A DNA stretch of 39,348 nucleotides from an uncultured Eubacterium sp. GTDB lineage: Bacteria; Bacillota; Clostridia; Oscillospirales; Acutalibacteraceae. This document shows positions 30,208 through 39,054 of the stretch, one piece after another; within the stretch, counting starts at the first letter, position 1; every line of letters begins with the position of its first letter. Both the position numbers and the translations under genes were made by a program. The stretch is taken from contig CAJOJV010000010.1 of NCBI GenBank assembly GCA_905234995.1, forward strand, positions 1 to 39,348. The letters are read 5' to 3'. Under the pieces are notes generated by a model that saw only the letters and a program-made list of their open reading frames with translations, was not told where the DNA came from and ran no database searches.

Positions 30208-32634
30208 TTAATATTTTAATTTAAGAGCAAGCTTTAAAACGTTCTTTGCCGTGCGCTCAAGCTCCGCGCGGGTAATGCCGCCCTTCTCGCCGAGCGTCGG
30301 TAATAATGAACCGTCTGAGATATATCTCTTTGCGGTGTGGGTTCCGCCCGGCATAAGCACGTCAACCTGCGAACGAACGCGGTAAGCGTTGTTTTTAATA
30401 TTCGGGAATTCGGGGCTTGCGGATTTCTGCATCCACCAGTCCGTCATAACGTTGCCCTCGTAGCCCCATTCGCCGCGGAGAATAGTTGTAACAAGGTCAT
30501 AGTTATAATGGCTCCAAACGCCGTTAATCTTGTTATAGCTCGTCATTATGTTAAGCGGCTTTGCTTCCTTAACGGTAATCTCAAAGCCCCTGAGGTAGAT
30601 TTCACGCAGCGCTCTCTGGGAAATGCGGGTGTCCGTCTTCGTTCTGTGCGCCTCCTGGTTGTTGCAGGCAAAATGCTTGGGGCAGGCAGAAACGCCGGAG
30701 CTCTGAACGCCCCTAACGTATGCCGCGCCCATCTTGCCGGAAAGCAGCGGATCCTCTGAAAAATATTCAAAGTTTCTGCCGCAAAGCACGTTTCTGTGAA
30801 TGTTCATACCGGGTGCAAGCAAAACGTCGCTCTGAACGGCTTTCATCTCTCTGCCCGTAACGCTGGTCAGCGCCTCAACGAGCTCGCAGTTAAACGTTGC
30901 CGCAAGCGCCGTGCCGCAGGGCAGCAGGGAAGTGTATTGCTTAATGCGTATTCCCGCGGGGCCGTCCGTCGTGATAATCGGCGGCACGCCCTTTTCCTGC
31001 AGCGGCGGGATAATGCCGCCAAAGGCGCCCGCGTTGCCCTCAACGCCGAATTTGCTGTCCATCATACCCTGGCCACGGGTGAGCGCTTCAAGCTCTTTTT
31101 CGTCAAGCTGGCTGATGAATTCGTCAAGCGTGATTTTGCCCTCGGCAACCTCGTTGAATTTGTGCCCGTTATCGCCCTTGAAGCCGATTTCCTCGGGCAG
31201 GTTTTCAAGAATTCTTTCTTTCAGATACGGCTCGCAGGGCTCAACCGGCTCGTAATCGGGCATCAGCTTGCCGTTTTCTTCAATAACGGTCAGTCGTTCA
31301 AAGCCTTTCTTAACTCCGCAAACCTCGTCAAGCTGCTCAATAACGGTGTATTCAAGCCAGGCGTTGCCTGCAAGAATTTCGGTGCGAACGCTGTTGCCTG
31401 CAAAGAAGCGGTATTCGCCCTCCTCAAGCACGTAGGCAAATTTGTTGCCCGTTTTGCCCGTGTCGTCAAAGGAAGCAATGTCATAAAGCGTGCAGGAAAG
31501 CGTGATTTCCTCGCTCTCCTTCGGTGCAAGCTCCTTGGTTTTTGCAAATGCAACAAGGCTCATCTTCGCTTTTTTAAGCTCGCCCTGCGGCGCGCTCAGA
31601 TAAAGCTGCACAACCTCCTTGCCGCTGACCTTGCCGGTGTTTTTAACCTTGATTTTAAACTCAAAACCGTCCTCGGTCTGAGTGAATTTCTTTGGTTTAA
31701 TTTCAAAATCGGTGTAGCTTAAGCCGAAGCCGAAGGGATAAAGCGCCTTTTCGGGGCAGAAGGTTTCAAAATAGCGGTAGCCGACGAAGATATCCTCTTT
31801 GTAATTGTTGAAATCCTTGCCGCCGAAATCAGCGGAGGAGGGGTAATCCTCATATTTTTCCGCAATCTCGCAGGGCAGCTTGCCGCTCGGGCAAGCCTTG
31901 CCGCACAGCACGTTTGCAAGCGCGTTTCCGCTTTCCATTCCGCACTGCCAGGCGCTGACTATTGCTGAAATTCTGCCGCCGTATTTCTTAGTCCACGCCA
32001 TATCAATAATGTTGCCGCAGTTCATAATAACTGCAACGCGGCTGAAATGCGCGGTAACAAGATTAAGCAAATCAAGCTCTGCGGTTGTAAGGTAATAGCT
32101 GCCCTCTTTCAGGATATTCTCCCTGTCCTCACCGGCAGCTCTGCCGATAACAACAAGCGCCAGATCGCTGTTTTTTGCAGCCTCCTCAACGCTGTTAACG
32201 GAGATTTCCATTTCGGGATAATTCATCGGCCAGTGACCCCAGATGCCGTGGCTTACGGGGTTTGCCTTGCTCCATTCGGCATATTCCTCAACGAGGGGCT
32301 CGTAAAGCTTAACGCCGTCGTTTTTAAGCCCGTCAATCAGGCTGATGTTATAAGGGGCGTTAACGTCGCCGCCGCTGCCGTAGCCAACGTAAAACCAATC
32401 GTGCTGGCAGCGGCCGAAAACGGCAACGGTTTCCTCCGCCTTAATCGGAAGCAAATCATTCTCGTTTTTTAGCAAAACGATGCTTTCCTCCGAAGCGGCG
32501 CGCGCTTTCTCAGGCATATCCTCAAAGATAACCTTTTCGCCCTTTGCCGTGTTTTCAAGCTGCATAACGGCGCTCAGCTCAAGCGCTTCGCCGACTTTTG
32601 TTACAACCTTTTCAAGTGCATTATCTAAGCTCAT
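30208..32634 (-). CDS. GH3 beta-glucosidase with reversed domain order
   Basis: An 808-residue cytoplasmic protein (no signal peptide) of glycoside hydrolase family 3. The order of domains is reversed: the GH3 C-terminal alpha/beta domain is first (SIVLLKNENDLLPI near 50-65, LALVVIGR), then a fibronectin-III-like domain (about 300-420), and the TIM barrel is last (RGQGMMDSKFG, DGPAGIR, FEYFSEDPLLSG, KHFACNNQE). The nucleophile is Asp732 in NVMTDWW. This order is known from some Ruminococcus and Butyrivibrio beta-glucosidases. It follows the sugar symporter gene by 21 bp, so the two probably import and hydrolyse a beta-glucoside such as cellobiose (inference). Confidence 0.92.
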   Translation of the reverse strand: MSLDNALEKVVTKVGEALELSAVMQLENTAKGEKVIFEDMPEKARAASEESIVLLKNENDLLPIKAEETVAVFGRCQHDWFYVGYGSGGDVNAPYNISLIDGLKNDGVKLYEPLVEEYAEWSKANPVSHGIWGHWPMNYPEMEISVNSVEEAAKNSDLALVVIGRAAGEDRENILKEGSYYLTTAELDLLNLVTAHFSRVAVIMNCGNIIDMAWTKKYGGRISAIVSAWQCGMESGNALANVLCGKACPSGKLPCEIAEKYEDYPSSADFGGKDFNNYKEDIFVGYRYFETFCPEKALYPFGFGLSYTDFEIKPKKFTQTEDGFEFKIKVKNTGKVSGKEVVQLYLSAPQGELKKAKMSLVAFAKTKELAPKESEEITLSCTLYDIASFDDTGKTGNKFAYVLEEGEYRFFAGNSVRTEILAGNAWLEYTVIEQLDEVCGVKKGFERLTVIEENGKLMPDYEPVEPCEPYLKERILENLPEEIGFKGDNGHKFNEVAEGKITLDEFISQLDEKELEALTRGQGMMDSKFGVEGNAGAFGGIIPPLQEKGVPPIITTDGPAGIRIKQYTSLLPCGTALAATFNCELVEALTSVTGREMKAVQSDVLLAPGMNIHRNVLCGRNFEYFSEDPLLSGKMGAAYVRGVQSSGVSACPKHFACNNQEAHRTKTDTRISQRALREIYLRGFEITVKEAKPLNIMTSYNKINGVWSHYNYDLVTTILRGEWGYEGNVMTDWWMQKSASPEFPNIKNNAYRVRSQVDVLMPGGTHTAKRYISDGSLLPTLGEKGGITRAELERTAKNVLKLALKLKY

Positions 32635-32655
32635 ATTACTTAACCTTTGTTTCTG

Positions 32656-34977
32656 TTATTTTTTGTTTGCCTTGCGTGCTGCAAGCTCAGCCTCTTCCTC
32701 GGCTTTCTTTGCCTCTGCAGCGGCTTCCTTTTCTCTTTCTTCTTCCTCAGCCTTCAGCTTAGCCTCGTCGTAAAGCGCGGCAATCTCGTCAAAGTGGCTG
32801 TAATTCTCCTGCTGGGTAAGAAGCTTCTTAGCATCAATATACGGCTTTGCAGCACGGTTGAATTTTGCAAATTCATCCATAAGCGCTTTAGCCTGCTTCT
32901 GAACTGCTTTCTTTTCAGCCTGCAGCGCCTTTGCCTTTGCTTTATCGCCTGCGGAGGTAACGGCAAAGATTTCCTCGTCAAGAGCGTCTTCCTTGTCAAA
33001 CAGGGCGGTAAGCTCAGCCATATCGGGCTCTTTGAACTCGTTTATCGTGCCGTAATATTTATCAAACGCTTTCTTTGCGGAGATATTTTTCTTTGCAAAT
33101 TCAATCTTAAATTTGCGCAGCTCTTTTTCATCCTCGGTGTTTTTCGGCATTTGCTTAGCCGCTGTAAGCTCTGCTCTTGCGGTGGAAAGGTTAATGTTTC
33201 TGATATGGTCAAGCCCTGCGTCAAACACGCCACGGCTGACCTCAACCTGGTGCTTGTAAAGCGCTGAATCGAATTTGTTGAGCTCCTTGCAAACGAATTG
33301 GGAAATCTCAATTTCCTCGTTATATTCAAGGTCTGCTCTGTATTCTTTTCTGCCCTTGCTCTTGTCGAGCGTTCTCGGCTCTGCAGCTGCCTTTTCTTTA
33401 GCCTCGTTAACAAGGTCAATTGCCTCAACGAGCTGATTGTTTTTAAGCGCGCCGTTTGCATAATCCTCAAACATAGCTCTTACCTGAAGCACGCGGATAA
33501 TGCTCTTCTGCTTCTTTTCCGTGAAATCGTAGAAGAAATAGGGCACAACGTTAAGGAATGCGCCTACTGCACACATAATGATAAGTGCAGGCAGGAATTT
33601 CCAAAGCAAGCCGGGTTCGCCGGTATCAACAAAAAGAATATCAAATGATTTTTCATATCCGTTGCCCTCTTGAATGCCGAATCTGCTCTGAACCGCAGGA
33701 ATAACGGCGGAGGTTGCAAGGGTAACAAGATTGCCTATGGTTGCAACCGCGGCAAACATACCGTCAATTCTTTCGCCTGAGCGGTATTGCTGATAATCGC
33801 GGATATCCGCCTGTATAGCAGGAGTTGTAATCTGCTCAAACGCGCTGAATAAATAGTTCGTCCATATGCAGATAACCAGCCACCAGAAGCTTTTAACGTT
33901 GATGAGCATAAGCAAAATGCACACAACGTTCATCAGGTTAACCGTGATAAGCACGGCTTTTTTGCCGAAGCGCTTAACGAAGAAGGGAGCAGCAATCATA
34001 CCCCAAAGCGATGCGTTGCCTATTATTACCCAGGCAACGCCGTACGTTGCGGGGGAAACGGTTTTGCCGTAGTTCTGGTTGTAGTAAAGAATGTTATAGT
34101 ATGCAAGCTCAAGGAATCCAAGCCAGCCTGCAAGAGAGATAATCCAGAAATACTTGTTTTTGGCAACCTCTTTAAGGGCGTCAATAAATCTGATCTGGAT
34201 TGTGTGCGTTTTAGCCTGAACGATTTTTTCCTTCGTGTTGGCAAATACAATAATGGTTAAGCCGATACCGATAACTGCATAAATCGGATAAGCAATTCTG
34301 TAAATCAGAATATCTGATTGGTCTTTTTGTGTGATTTGAGCGATAAGCGGATTAACGAAGTTCATTATTGACGGTGCAAGTGAATAAACAACCGCTTTTA
34401 TCGCAAGAACATCGGTTCTCTCCTGCGTGTTCGGGGAAAGCACGTGAATAAGATTCTCATAAGCATCCTTGAAGAAGAAGAAGAAAAAGTGCAGCCCGAG
34501 ATTGCAGATGAATACAACGGTGGCTTTAATCAGGTATCCTTTTTCAAGGCCGAACATTTCGCCCGGGAAAATTTTATACATCTGTTCATACGGGAACCAG
34601 ACGTATATCAGCGCCAGAATCGCCGTCGGAATACCCATTGACAGCAGATAGGGTCTGTATTTACCGCCCTTGCCTCGCGTGTTATCTATCATATTTGCCC
34701 TGACGGCTGTCAGCGGCACGTTCAGTATCGTGGCAATGAGATAGATTATGTATGAATGCATGGGGTCAACACCTATTGCCGTGCTGACGATGATGTTTGT
34801 TGTGCTTACTATCAGAGTTGAGCCAAGCTGAATAATGAAATATGCGCCGATACCGCCGAATGCATAGGACGCAATTTCCTTAAAGGACATATATTTGCCC
34901 TTGGGAGGCTCTTTCCAGTAGTATTTGACATTGTTTGCCAAGGTTGTCGCCTTGGCTTTAATATCGTTTACTGCCAT
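32656..34977 (-). CDS. GPH/MFS_2 sugar symporter with long charged C-terminal tail
   Basis: A 773-residue protein. Residues 1 to about 480 are a twelve-helix sugar:cation symporter of the GPH (MelB/LacS) type, with the conserved MIDNTRGKGGKYRPYLL loop and GVAWVIIGNASLWG. After the last helix comes a tail of about 290 residues, almost wholly Lys, Glu and Ala-rich and probably helical or coiled-coil, ending AAEAKKAEEEAELAARK. Such tails in LacS carry an EIIA domain, but no EIIA-type His motif is visible here. An FFFFFF run occurs in the fifth helix region. The ribosome site AAGGGGAG precedes the ATG. Confidence 0.88.
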   Translation of the reverse strand: MAVNDIKAKATTLANNVKYYWKEPPKGKYMSFKEIASYAFGGIGAYFIIQLGSTLIVSTTNIIVSTAIGVDPMHSYIIYLIATILNVPLTAVRANMIDNTRGKGGKYRPYLLSMGIPTAILALIYVWFPYEQMYKIFPGEMFGLEKGYLIKATVVFICNLGLHFFFFFFKDAYENLIHVLSPNTQERTDVLAIKAVVYSLAPSIMNFVNPLIAQITQKDQSDILIYRIAYPIYAVIGIGLTIIVFANTKEKIVQAKTHTIQIRFIDALKEVAKNKYFWIISLAGWLGFLELAYYNILYYNQNYGKTVSPATYGVAWVIIGNASLWGMIAAPFFVKRFGKKAVLITVNLMNVVCILLMLINVKSFWWLVICIWTNYLFSAFEQITTPAIQADIRDYQQYRSGERIDGMFAAVATIGNLVTLATSAVIPAVQSRFGIQEGNGYEKSFDILFVDTGEPGLLWKFLPALIIMCAVGAFLNVVPYFFYDFTEKKQKSIIRVLQVRAMFEDYANGALKNNQLVEAIDLVNEAKEKAAAEPRTLDKSKGRKEYRADLEYNEEIEISQFVCKELNKFDSALYKHQVEVSRGVFDAGLDHIRNINLSTARAELTAAKQMPKNTEDEKELRKFKIEFAKKNISAKKAFDKYYGTINEFKEPDMAELTALFDKEDALDEEIFAVTSAGDKAKAKALQAEKKAVQKQAKALMDEFAKFNRAAKPYIDAKKLLTQQENYSHFDEIAALYDEAKLKAEEEEREKEAAAEAKKAEEEAELAARKANKK

Positions 34978-35014
34978 ATATAAATCTCCCCTTAAAAGAT
35001 TAATAGATATAATA

Positions 35015-35043
35015 ATAATATCATATATGTGACATTACATCAA
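35015..35043 (-). promoter_or_regulatory. Promoter of the symporter-GH3 operon
   Basis: On the minus strand TTGATG (35038-35043) and TATTAT (35015-35020) are 17 bp apart, about 35 bp before the symporter ATG. The spacer holds a partial inverted repeat (ATGT/ACAT) that might be an operator, but this is weak. Confidence 0.65.
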
Positions 35044-35079
35044 CCAAAAAATAATACTATTAATATTCAATTTGCTTTG

Positions 35080-35108
35080 TTGTGCTTTTTTATCGGTTAT
35101 GGTAGAAT
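35080..35108 (+). promoter_or_regulatory. Promoter of the ASCH-MazG-Nudix operon
   Basis: TTGTGC (35080-35085) and TAGAAT (35103-35108) are separated by 17 bp, about 28 bp before the ATG at 35136. It diverges from the symporter promoter, with 36 bp between the two -35 boxes. Confidence 0.7.
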
Positions 35109-35135
35109 AAATATAAATCTTTTTGGCGGTGGAAT

Positions 35136-35474
35136 ATGACTCACAAAATGAATTTAAACGAAGAGCCGTTTGAAAAAATCAAAAGCGGCTCAAAGACGAT
35201 TGAGCTTCGCCTTTATGACGAAAAGCGGCGGAAAATAAAAGCAGGCGATGCGGTTTATTTTAAGTCAAAAACGGGCAGCCTTATGGCAACGGTAAAAGCC
35301 GTTCACGTATTCAAAAGCTTTGAAGAATTGTATGCTGCTTTACCGCTTGTAAAATGCGGTTATTCCGCAGATGAGATTGCAACCGCCTCTCCTGAAGATA
35401 TGCTTACTTATTACACCAAAGAGCAGATTGAAAAATACGGAGTGGCGGGAATTGAAATAGAGGTGAAAAGATGA
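35136..35474 (+). CDS. ASCH/PUA-like domain protein
   Basis: A 112-residue protein made of one ASCH domain (MNLNEEPFEKIKSGSKTIELRLYDEKRR, then KAGDAVYFKS and the VKAVHVFKSFEEL strand-helix). ASCH domains share the PUA fold and are thought to bind RNA or modified nucleotides; some relatives are amidohydrolases acting on acetylated cytidine. It starts a three-gene operon and overlaps the next gene by 4 nt (ATGA). The exact substrate is unknown. Confidence 0.82.
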   Translation: MTHKMNLNEEPFEKIKSGSKTIELRLYDEKRRKIKAGDAVYFKSKTGSLMATVKAVHVFKSFEELYAALPLVKCGYSADEIATASPEDMLTYYTKEQIEKYGVAGIEIEVKR

Positions 35475-35785
35475 TAATTCCTCATAACAAATTAGTAAGA
35501 GATAATATACCCGATATTATTGAGAACAGCGGTCAGACGGCAAACACAGTTATTCTTGACGATAAGAAATACACTGCTGCACTTGAAAAGAAGCTTAAAG
35601 AGGAAACAAAAGAGTATCTGCAAAGCAGAGAATTAGTTGAACTTGCAGATATTCTTGAGGTGGTTGAAGCACTCGCAAAGAATCAGGGTTCGTCCTTTGA
35701 AGAGGTGCTTGAACTGAAAAGGCAGAAGCAAGAGAAAAACGGCGCGTTTGATAAACGGATATTTTTAGTAAGCGTTAAGAGGTAA
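35471..35785 (+). CDS. MazG-like nucleoside triphosphate pyrophosphohydrolase
   Basis: A 104-residue protein with the all-alpha NTP-pyrophosphohydrolase pattern: NKLVRDNIPDII at the start, metal-binding carboxylates in KLKEETKEYL (Glu44, Glu45, Glu48) and in ELADILEV (Glu57, Asp60, Glu63). Relatives include phosphoribosyl-ATP pyrophosphatase and MazG, which remove non-standard or excess nucleotides. It does not sit in a his operon, so a house-cleaning role is more likely than histidine synthesis. It follows the ASCH gene with a 4-nt overlap. Confidence 0.85.
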   Translation: MIIPHNKLVRDNIPDIIENSGQTANTVILDDKKYTAALEKKLKEETKEYLQSRELVELADILEVVEALAKNQGSSFEEVLELKRQKQEKNGAFDKRIFLVSVKR

Positions 35786-35787
35786 CT

Positions 35788-36531
35788 ATGCTTGGTAAAA
35801 GAGTTAAAGTAACGGTTGACAGACCGCTTGGCACCTGTCATCCTCAGCATAAGGATTTATACTATCCGATTAACTACGGATATATTGAGGGCGTTATTGC
35901 GCCGGACGGTGAGGAGCAGGACGCATACATTCTCGGCGTTGATAAGCCTGTTTCGGGATTTGAGGGAATAGTTATAGCCATAATTCACAGGAATAATGAC
36001 GTTGAAGAAAAATGGGTAGTTGCGCCCGAAGGCAAATTGTTTACGAAAGATGAAATCAAAGCTTCCGTTCATTTTCAGGAACAGTTTTTTGATACAGAAA
36101 TCATTATGATGGAAGTGAAATTTTACGAGTCTGTTGACGAAGCTCTTTTGAAATTCGCCGTGATTGCTGCAAAGTCGGACGGTAAATGGGTGTTCTGCAA
36201 GCACAAGCAACGGGATACTTACGAGTTTCCTGGCGGACACAGGGAAGCAGGAGAAAGTATAATGGAAACCGCTTGCCGTGAGCTTTATGAAGAAACGGGT
36301 GCATTGCAATATGACTTAAATCCTGTTTGCTATTATTCCGTTACTTCGCCCGATGCTTTCAACGGAGTAGAAACCTTCGGTTTGCTTTGCTTTGCAGAGA
36401 TAACCGAATTTGAAAGCAATCTGCACAGTGAAATTGAAAAGATTATTCTTACAGATAATTTGCCGAACAACTGGACTTACCCGTTAATTCAGCCGTTACT
36501 GTTAGCAGAATTGAAAAAGACAAATTGTTGA
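35788..36531 (+). CDS. Pyrophosphatase-like / Nudix hydrolase fusion
   Basis: A 247-residue two-domain protein. Residues 1 to about 108 match the small Firmicute inorganic-pyrophosphatase-like family (VTVDRPLGTCHP, YYPINYGYIEG, GEEQDAYILGVDKP, EEKWVVAP). Residues about 120-247 are a Nudix hydrolase with a full Nudix box at 150-172 (G-x5-E-x7-REL-x-EE-x-GA). Nudix enzymes cut NDP-X bonds and release products that may include pyrophosphate, which the first domain could use, so the fusion makes chemical sense (inference). AAGAGG before the ATG and 2 bp from the previous stop point to one operon. Confidence 0.88.
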   Translation: MLGKRVKVTVDRPLGTCHPQHKDLYYPINYGYIEGVIAPDGEEQDAYILGVDKPVSGFEGIVIAIIHRNNDVEEKWVVAPEGKLFTKDEIKASVHFQEQFFDTEIIMMEVKFYESVDEALLKFAVIAAKSDGKWVFCKHKQRDTYEFPGGHREAGESIMETACRELYEETGALQYDLNPVCYYSVTSPDAFNGVETFGLLCFAEITEFESNLHSEIEKIILTDNLPNNWTYPLIQPLLLAELKKTNC

Positions 36532-36549
36532 AAGTTAAAGGAACAGTAA

Positions 36550-36577
36550 AACAGCCTTCGGATTAACGAAGGCTGTT
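36550..36577. terminator. Bidirectional terminator between convergent genes
   Basis: A perfect 11-bp stem (AACAGCCTTCG at 36550-36560 with 36567-36577), loop GATTAA, lies between the stop codons of the Nudix fusion gene and the GH51 gene. The minus-strand tail, GTTTTAC, is the better T-run; the plus-strand tail is ATTATAT. Confidence 0.82.
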
Positions 36578-36592
36578 ATTATATGCGTTTAT

Positions 36593-39025
36593 TTATTCTT
36601 CACCGTTTTCGGGCTTGCGATTGCGGCGTTTTTTGATTGCCTTTGTGATGATAACTGCTGCTGCAATCACGAGGATTACAACTCCGCAGATGCTCGGAAT
36701 TGCAATTCTGAACACAAGCGGGATATAGAATTTTGCAACGGGCGTGTTATCGGGCAGGTGGTAAAATCCGTCGCCGCTGTTGTCGCCGTAAGCAATGCGG
36801 ATAACGTTAACGCTGTATCTTTCAGCCTCAACGCTCACGGTTTCGCCGCTGATTCCCAGCGTTTCCTCAACGGGCGCAATATAAACCGATTTGCCAACCT
36901 CGTTGCAGGCGGAGGGGAATTTTGCCGAAAGGTGCTGAATTGAAGCGGCGTTAATGCCGTCAAAGCCGCTAAAATTAAGGTTAACCGTCTGCGGCTTTCC
37001 GCTTGAATTCACAAGCTTAACGTAGATTGCCTGCTCTCTCTGGTCAACGGTAACGGACTGTGCAAGCTCGCGCAGTGAAACCTCGCCGTCAAATTCAGCG
37101 TTAATATATTCCATTCCCAGATTGTTTGCAAAAAGCATCTGGGTGTAGTAAGCGGGGGAGAGTGCAACGCTCTGCGAATCAAACCAGATTTCGTTAATCG
37201 TCCAGTTCTGCGCGTTAACCTTTGCAAAGGTGGGCGCTATGCAGGTCATCGCAACAACGTCGCCATTGCGCTCAAAGCCCGTCATAAACGTTGCTTCCTC
37301 AACAGCCTCGGTTATATTGCTCTTGGTCTGCATCGTGCCGTAGCCGTCCGCGGTTGCCGCATATTCGCCAACGAACACCTTCGCACCGTCGCGCGTGTAG
37401 TTATCATAGCGGTCATTATGGTCGTAAAGATAGCTCTGCCCCGTGTAATAATGCTCGTCAACGAAGCAGTCCGGGTATTTTTCGTTAGCGGTTTCCCACG
37501 CATAATCAAAGGCGTCGCCCTCAAGCCAGGTGCCTGCAGTTGTGATAATCTGAATATCGGGATATTTTTCCTTAACGGCTTTATAAAGCGCGTCAAAATT
37601 GCGCCAGTAAACCTCGCCCCAGTTCTCGTTTCCGAGCTCAATGTATTTAAGATTATAAGGCTCTTCGTGCCCGTAAGCCGCACGCAGCGCGCCCCAGTAG
37701 GTTGTGGTTTTATCGCCGTTTGCAAACTCAATTAAATCTAAAATATCCTGCACGTAGTTATCCCATTCGGGAGTGCCGGGGGTAAGCGCAATGCTTTCAA
37801 GATACGCTGTCCAGTCTGCCTCGCTTTGATAGCCGAGGTTGTTAACCTCGTTCGTGCGCCATTCAATTCCGCCGTCGTCGTCAGGCCAGTAGCCGCGAAC
37901 GTCAATCAGATATTGCCTGAATTCCTCATCCGTCATTGAAAGCTTTTCGTGCGCGTCAACGTTGAAATCGTAATTGTTGCGCCCCTGGCAGGTTAAGCCA
38001 ACGTTAAGGCAGGGCAGGGGCTCTGCGCCGATATCGTCGCAAAGATTAAAGTATTCGCCGTAGCCCACCTGATTTGAATTTATGTAATAATCCTTTGCAA
38101 CGTCGTTGCGCCAGACATTATAGGTCTGCACCCTTTCCTCAACGGGGCCGATGGTGGCTTTCCAGTCGTAAAGCCGCTCAAGCGAATCGCCCTCGCAGAA
38201 GCAGCCGCCGGGGAAGCGGATGAAGGCGGGGTTAAGGTCAATAAGCGTCTGCGCTAAATCAGTGCGAAGCTGTGCAAACTGCCATTCGGGATTGCCGTAG
38301 CCGTAAGAGGTTTCGGGCACCAGGCTCACAAAGTCAAGGCAAAGGCTGCCCTCGCCCTGAAGAATTATATTAAGCCCTCCGTCCTCAGTTGCGTTTGAAA
38401 TAAGCTCTGCCGAAAGCTTAATCCAGCCTGCGCCAGCCTTGGAAATGTCAAGCTCGGTCAGGTTGTTTTCGTTTGCTTTTGAAGCCAGCCCAACGTAAAG
38501 AGCACCCTCAAAATCGACATTGCTAACGTAGCAGGAAAAGGCGTAAGCCTCCCCCTCCTTGAAGCCCATATCAGCGCTCGATTGCTTGTCGGGATTAGGC
38601 GTCCAGGTCTTGTAATCCCAATCCTCTGTGCAGCCGAGATTAGTGATAATTCCCTTGCCCGAAACCGTCAGCAGCTCATAATTCAGGTTGTTTTTATTCA
38701 TCGGGTTTTCACTCTCAACGGAGTGATTTACGTTGCTGAATTGCCACGCCGTTTCGTTAAGCACAACGCCGTCCTCGGTTGTGTTGCCCTCGGGCAGGTC
38801 GTTGTATTCAAAGCTGTTGTTGTAAACGAGATTTGCAGTCAGTCCGCCGTCGCATGCCTTGGAGATATCCTCAATAAATGCGCCGTAAAGCGTTTGCGAA
38901 ACCTCGTGTGAAATATTATTTGCCGAGATGTTGAGATTAACCGCGCTCTTTGCGTTTGCGGGGAAAGCAAGCGCGCCCGTTGCAAGCAGCGCCAGCACGG
39001 ATAAAACAGAAACCAGCCTTTTCAT
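36593..39025 (-). CDS. Surface-anchored GH51-type alpha-L-arabinofuranosidase
   Basis: An 810-residue exported enzyme: signal peptide (about 1-26, ending PANA), a beta-sandwich part with a CBM4/9-like insertion (about 115-240), the TIM barrel with IRFPGGCFCEGD, the acid/base Glu467 in LGNENWG, the nucleophile Glu554 in FVGEYA, and a C-terminal beta domain. A final membrane helix (about 768-792) followed by KKRRNRK tethers it with the catalytic part outside. It should release arabinose from arabinan or arabinoxylan at the cell surface. Ribosome site AGGAGAGG and a strong promoter (39055-39083) lie upstream. No sugar transporter is next to it. Confidence 0.9.
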   Translation of the reverse strand: MKRLVSVLSVLALLATGALAFPANAKSAVNLNISANNISHEVSQTLYGAFIEDISKACDGGLTANLVYNNSFEYNDLPEGNTTEDGVVLNETAWQFSNVNHSVESENPMNKNNLNYELLTVSGKGIITNLGCTEDWDYKTWTPNPDKQSSADMGFKEGEAYAFSCYVSNVDFEGALYVGLASKANENNLTELDISKAGAGWIKLSAELISNATEDGGLNIILQGEGSLCLDFVSLVPETSYGYGNPEWQFAQLRTDLAQTLIDLNPAFIRFPGGCFCEGDSLERLYDWKATIGPVEERVQTYNVWRNDVAKDYYINSNQVGYGEYFNLCDDIGAEPLPCLNVGLTCQGRNNYDFNVDAHEKLSMTDEEFRQYLIDVRGYWPDDDGGIEWRTNEVNNLGYQSEADWTAYLESIALTPGTPEWDNYVQDILDLIEFANGDKTTTYWGALRAAYGHEEPYNLKYIELGNENWGEVYWRNFDALYKAVKEKYPDIQIITTAGTWLEGDAFDYAWETANEKYPDCFVDEHYYTGQSYLYDHNDRYDNYTRDGAKVFVGEYAATADGYGTMQTKSNITEAVEEATFMTGFERNGDVVAMTCIAPTFAKVNAQNWTINEIWFDSQSVALSPAYYTQMLFANNLGMEYINAEFDGEVSLRELAQSVTVDQREQAIYVKLVNSSGKPQTVNLNFSGFDGINAASIQHLSAKFPSACNEVGKSVYIAPVEETLGISGETVSVEAERYSVNVIRIAYGDNSGDGFYHLPDNTPVAKFYIPLVFRIAIPSICGVVILVIAAAVIITKAIKKRRNRKPENGEE

Positions 39026-39054
39026 AATGCCTCTCCTAATTTGTTTTATGGTCT

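Noticed and set aside
30796-31722. Plus-strand open frame of 308 codons
   Set aside because: Antisense to the GH3 gene, with no family likeness and no ribosome site; the minus-strand frame has all GH3 motifs.
32647-33267. Plus-strand open frame of 206 codons rich in Leu and Phe
   Set aside because: It is the reverse of the Lys/Glu-rich symporter tail (AAG/GAA codons read as CTT/TTC), which explains its hydrophobic look.
35021-35043. Possible CRP/FNR-like operator (TGTGA with ATCAA) in the symporter promoter
   Set aside because: Only one half-site fits and no matching regulator is nearby.
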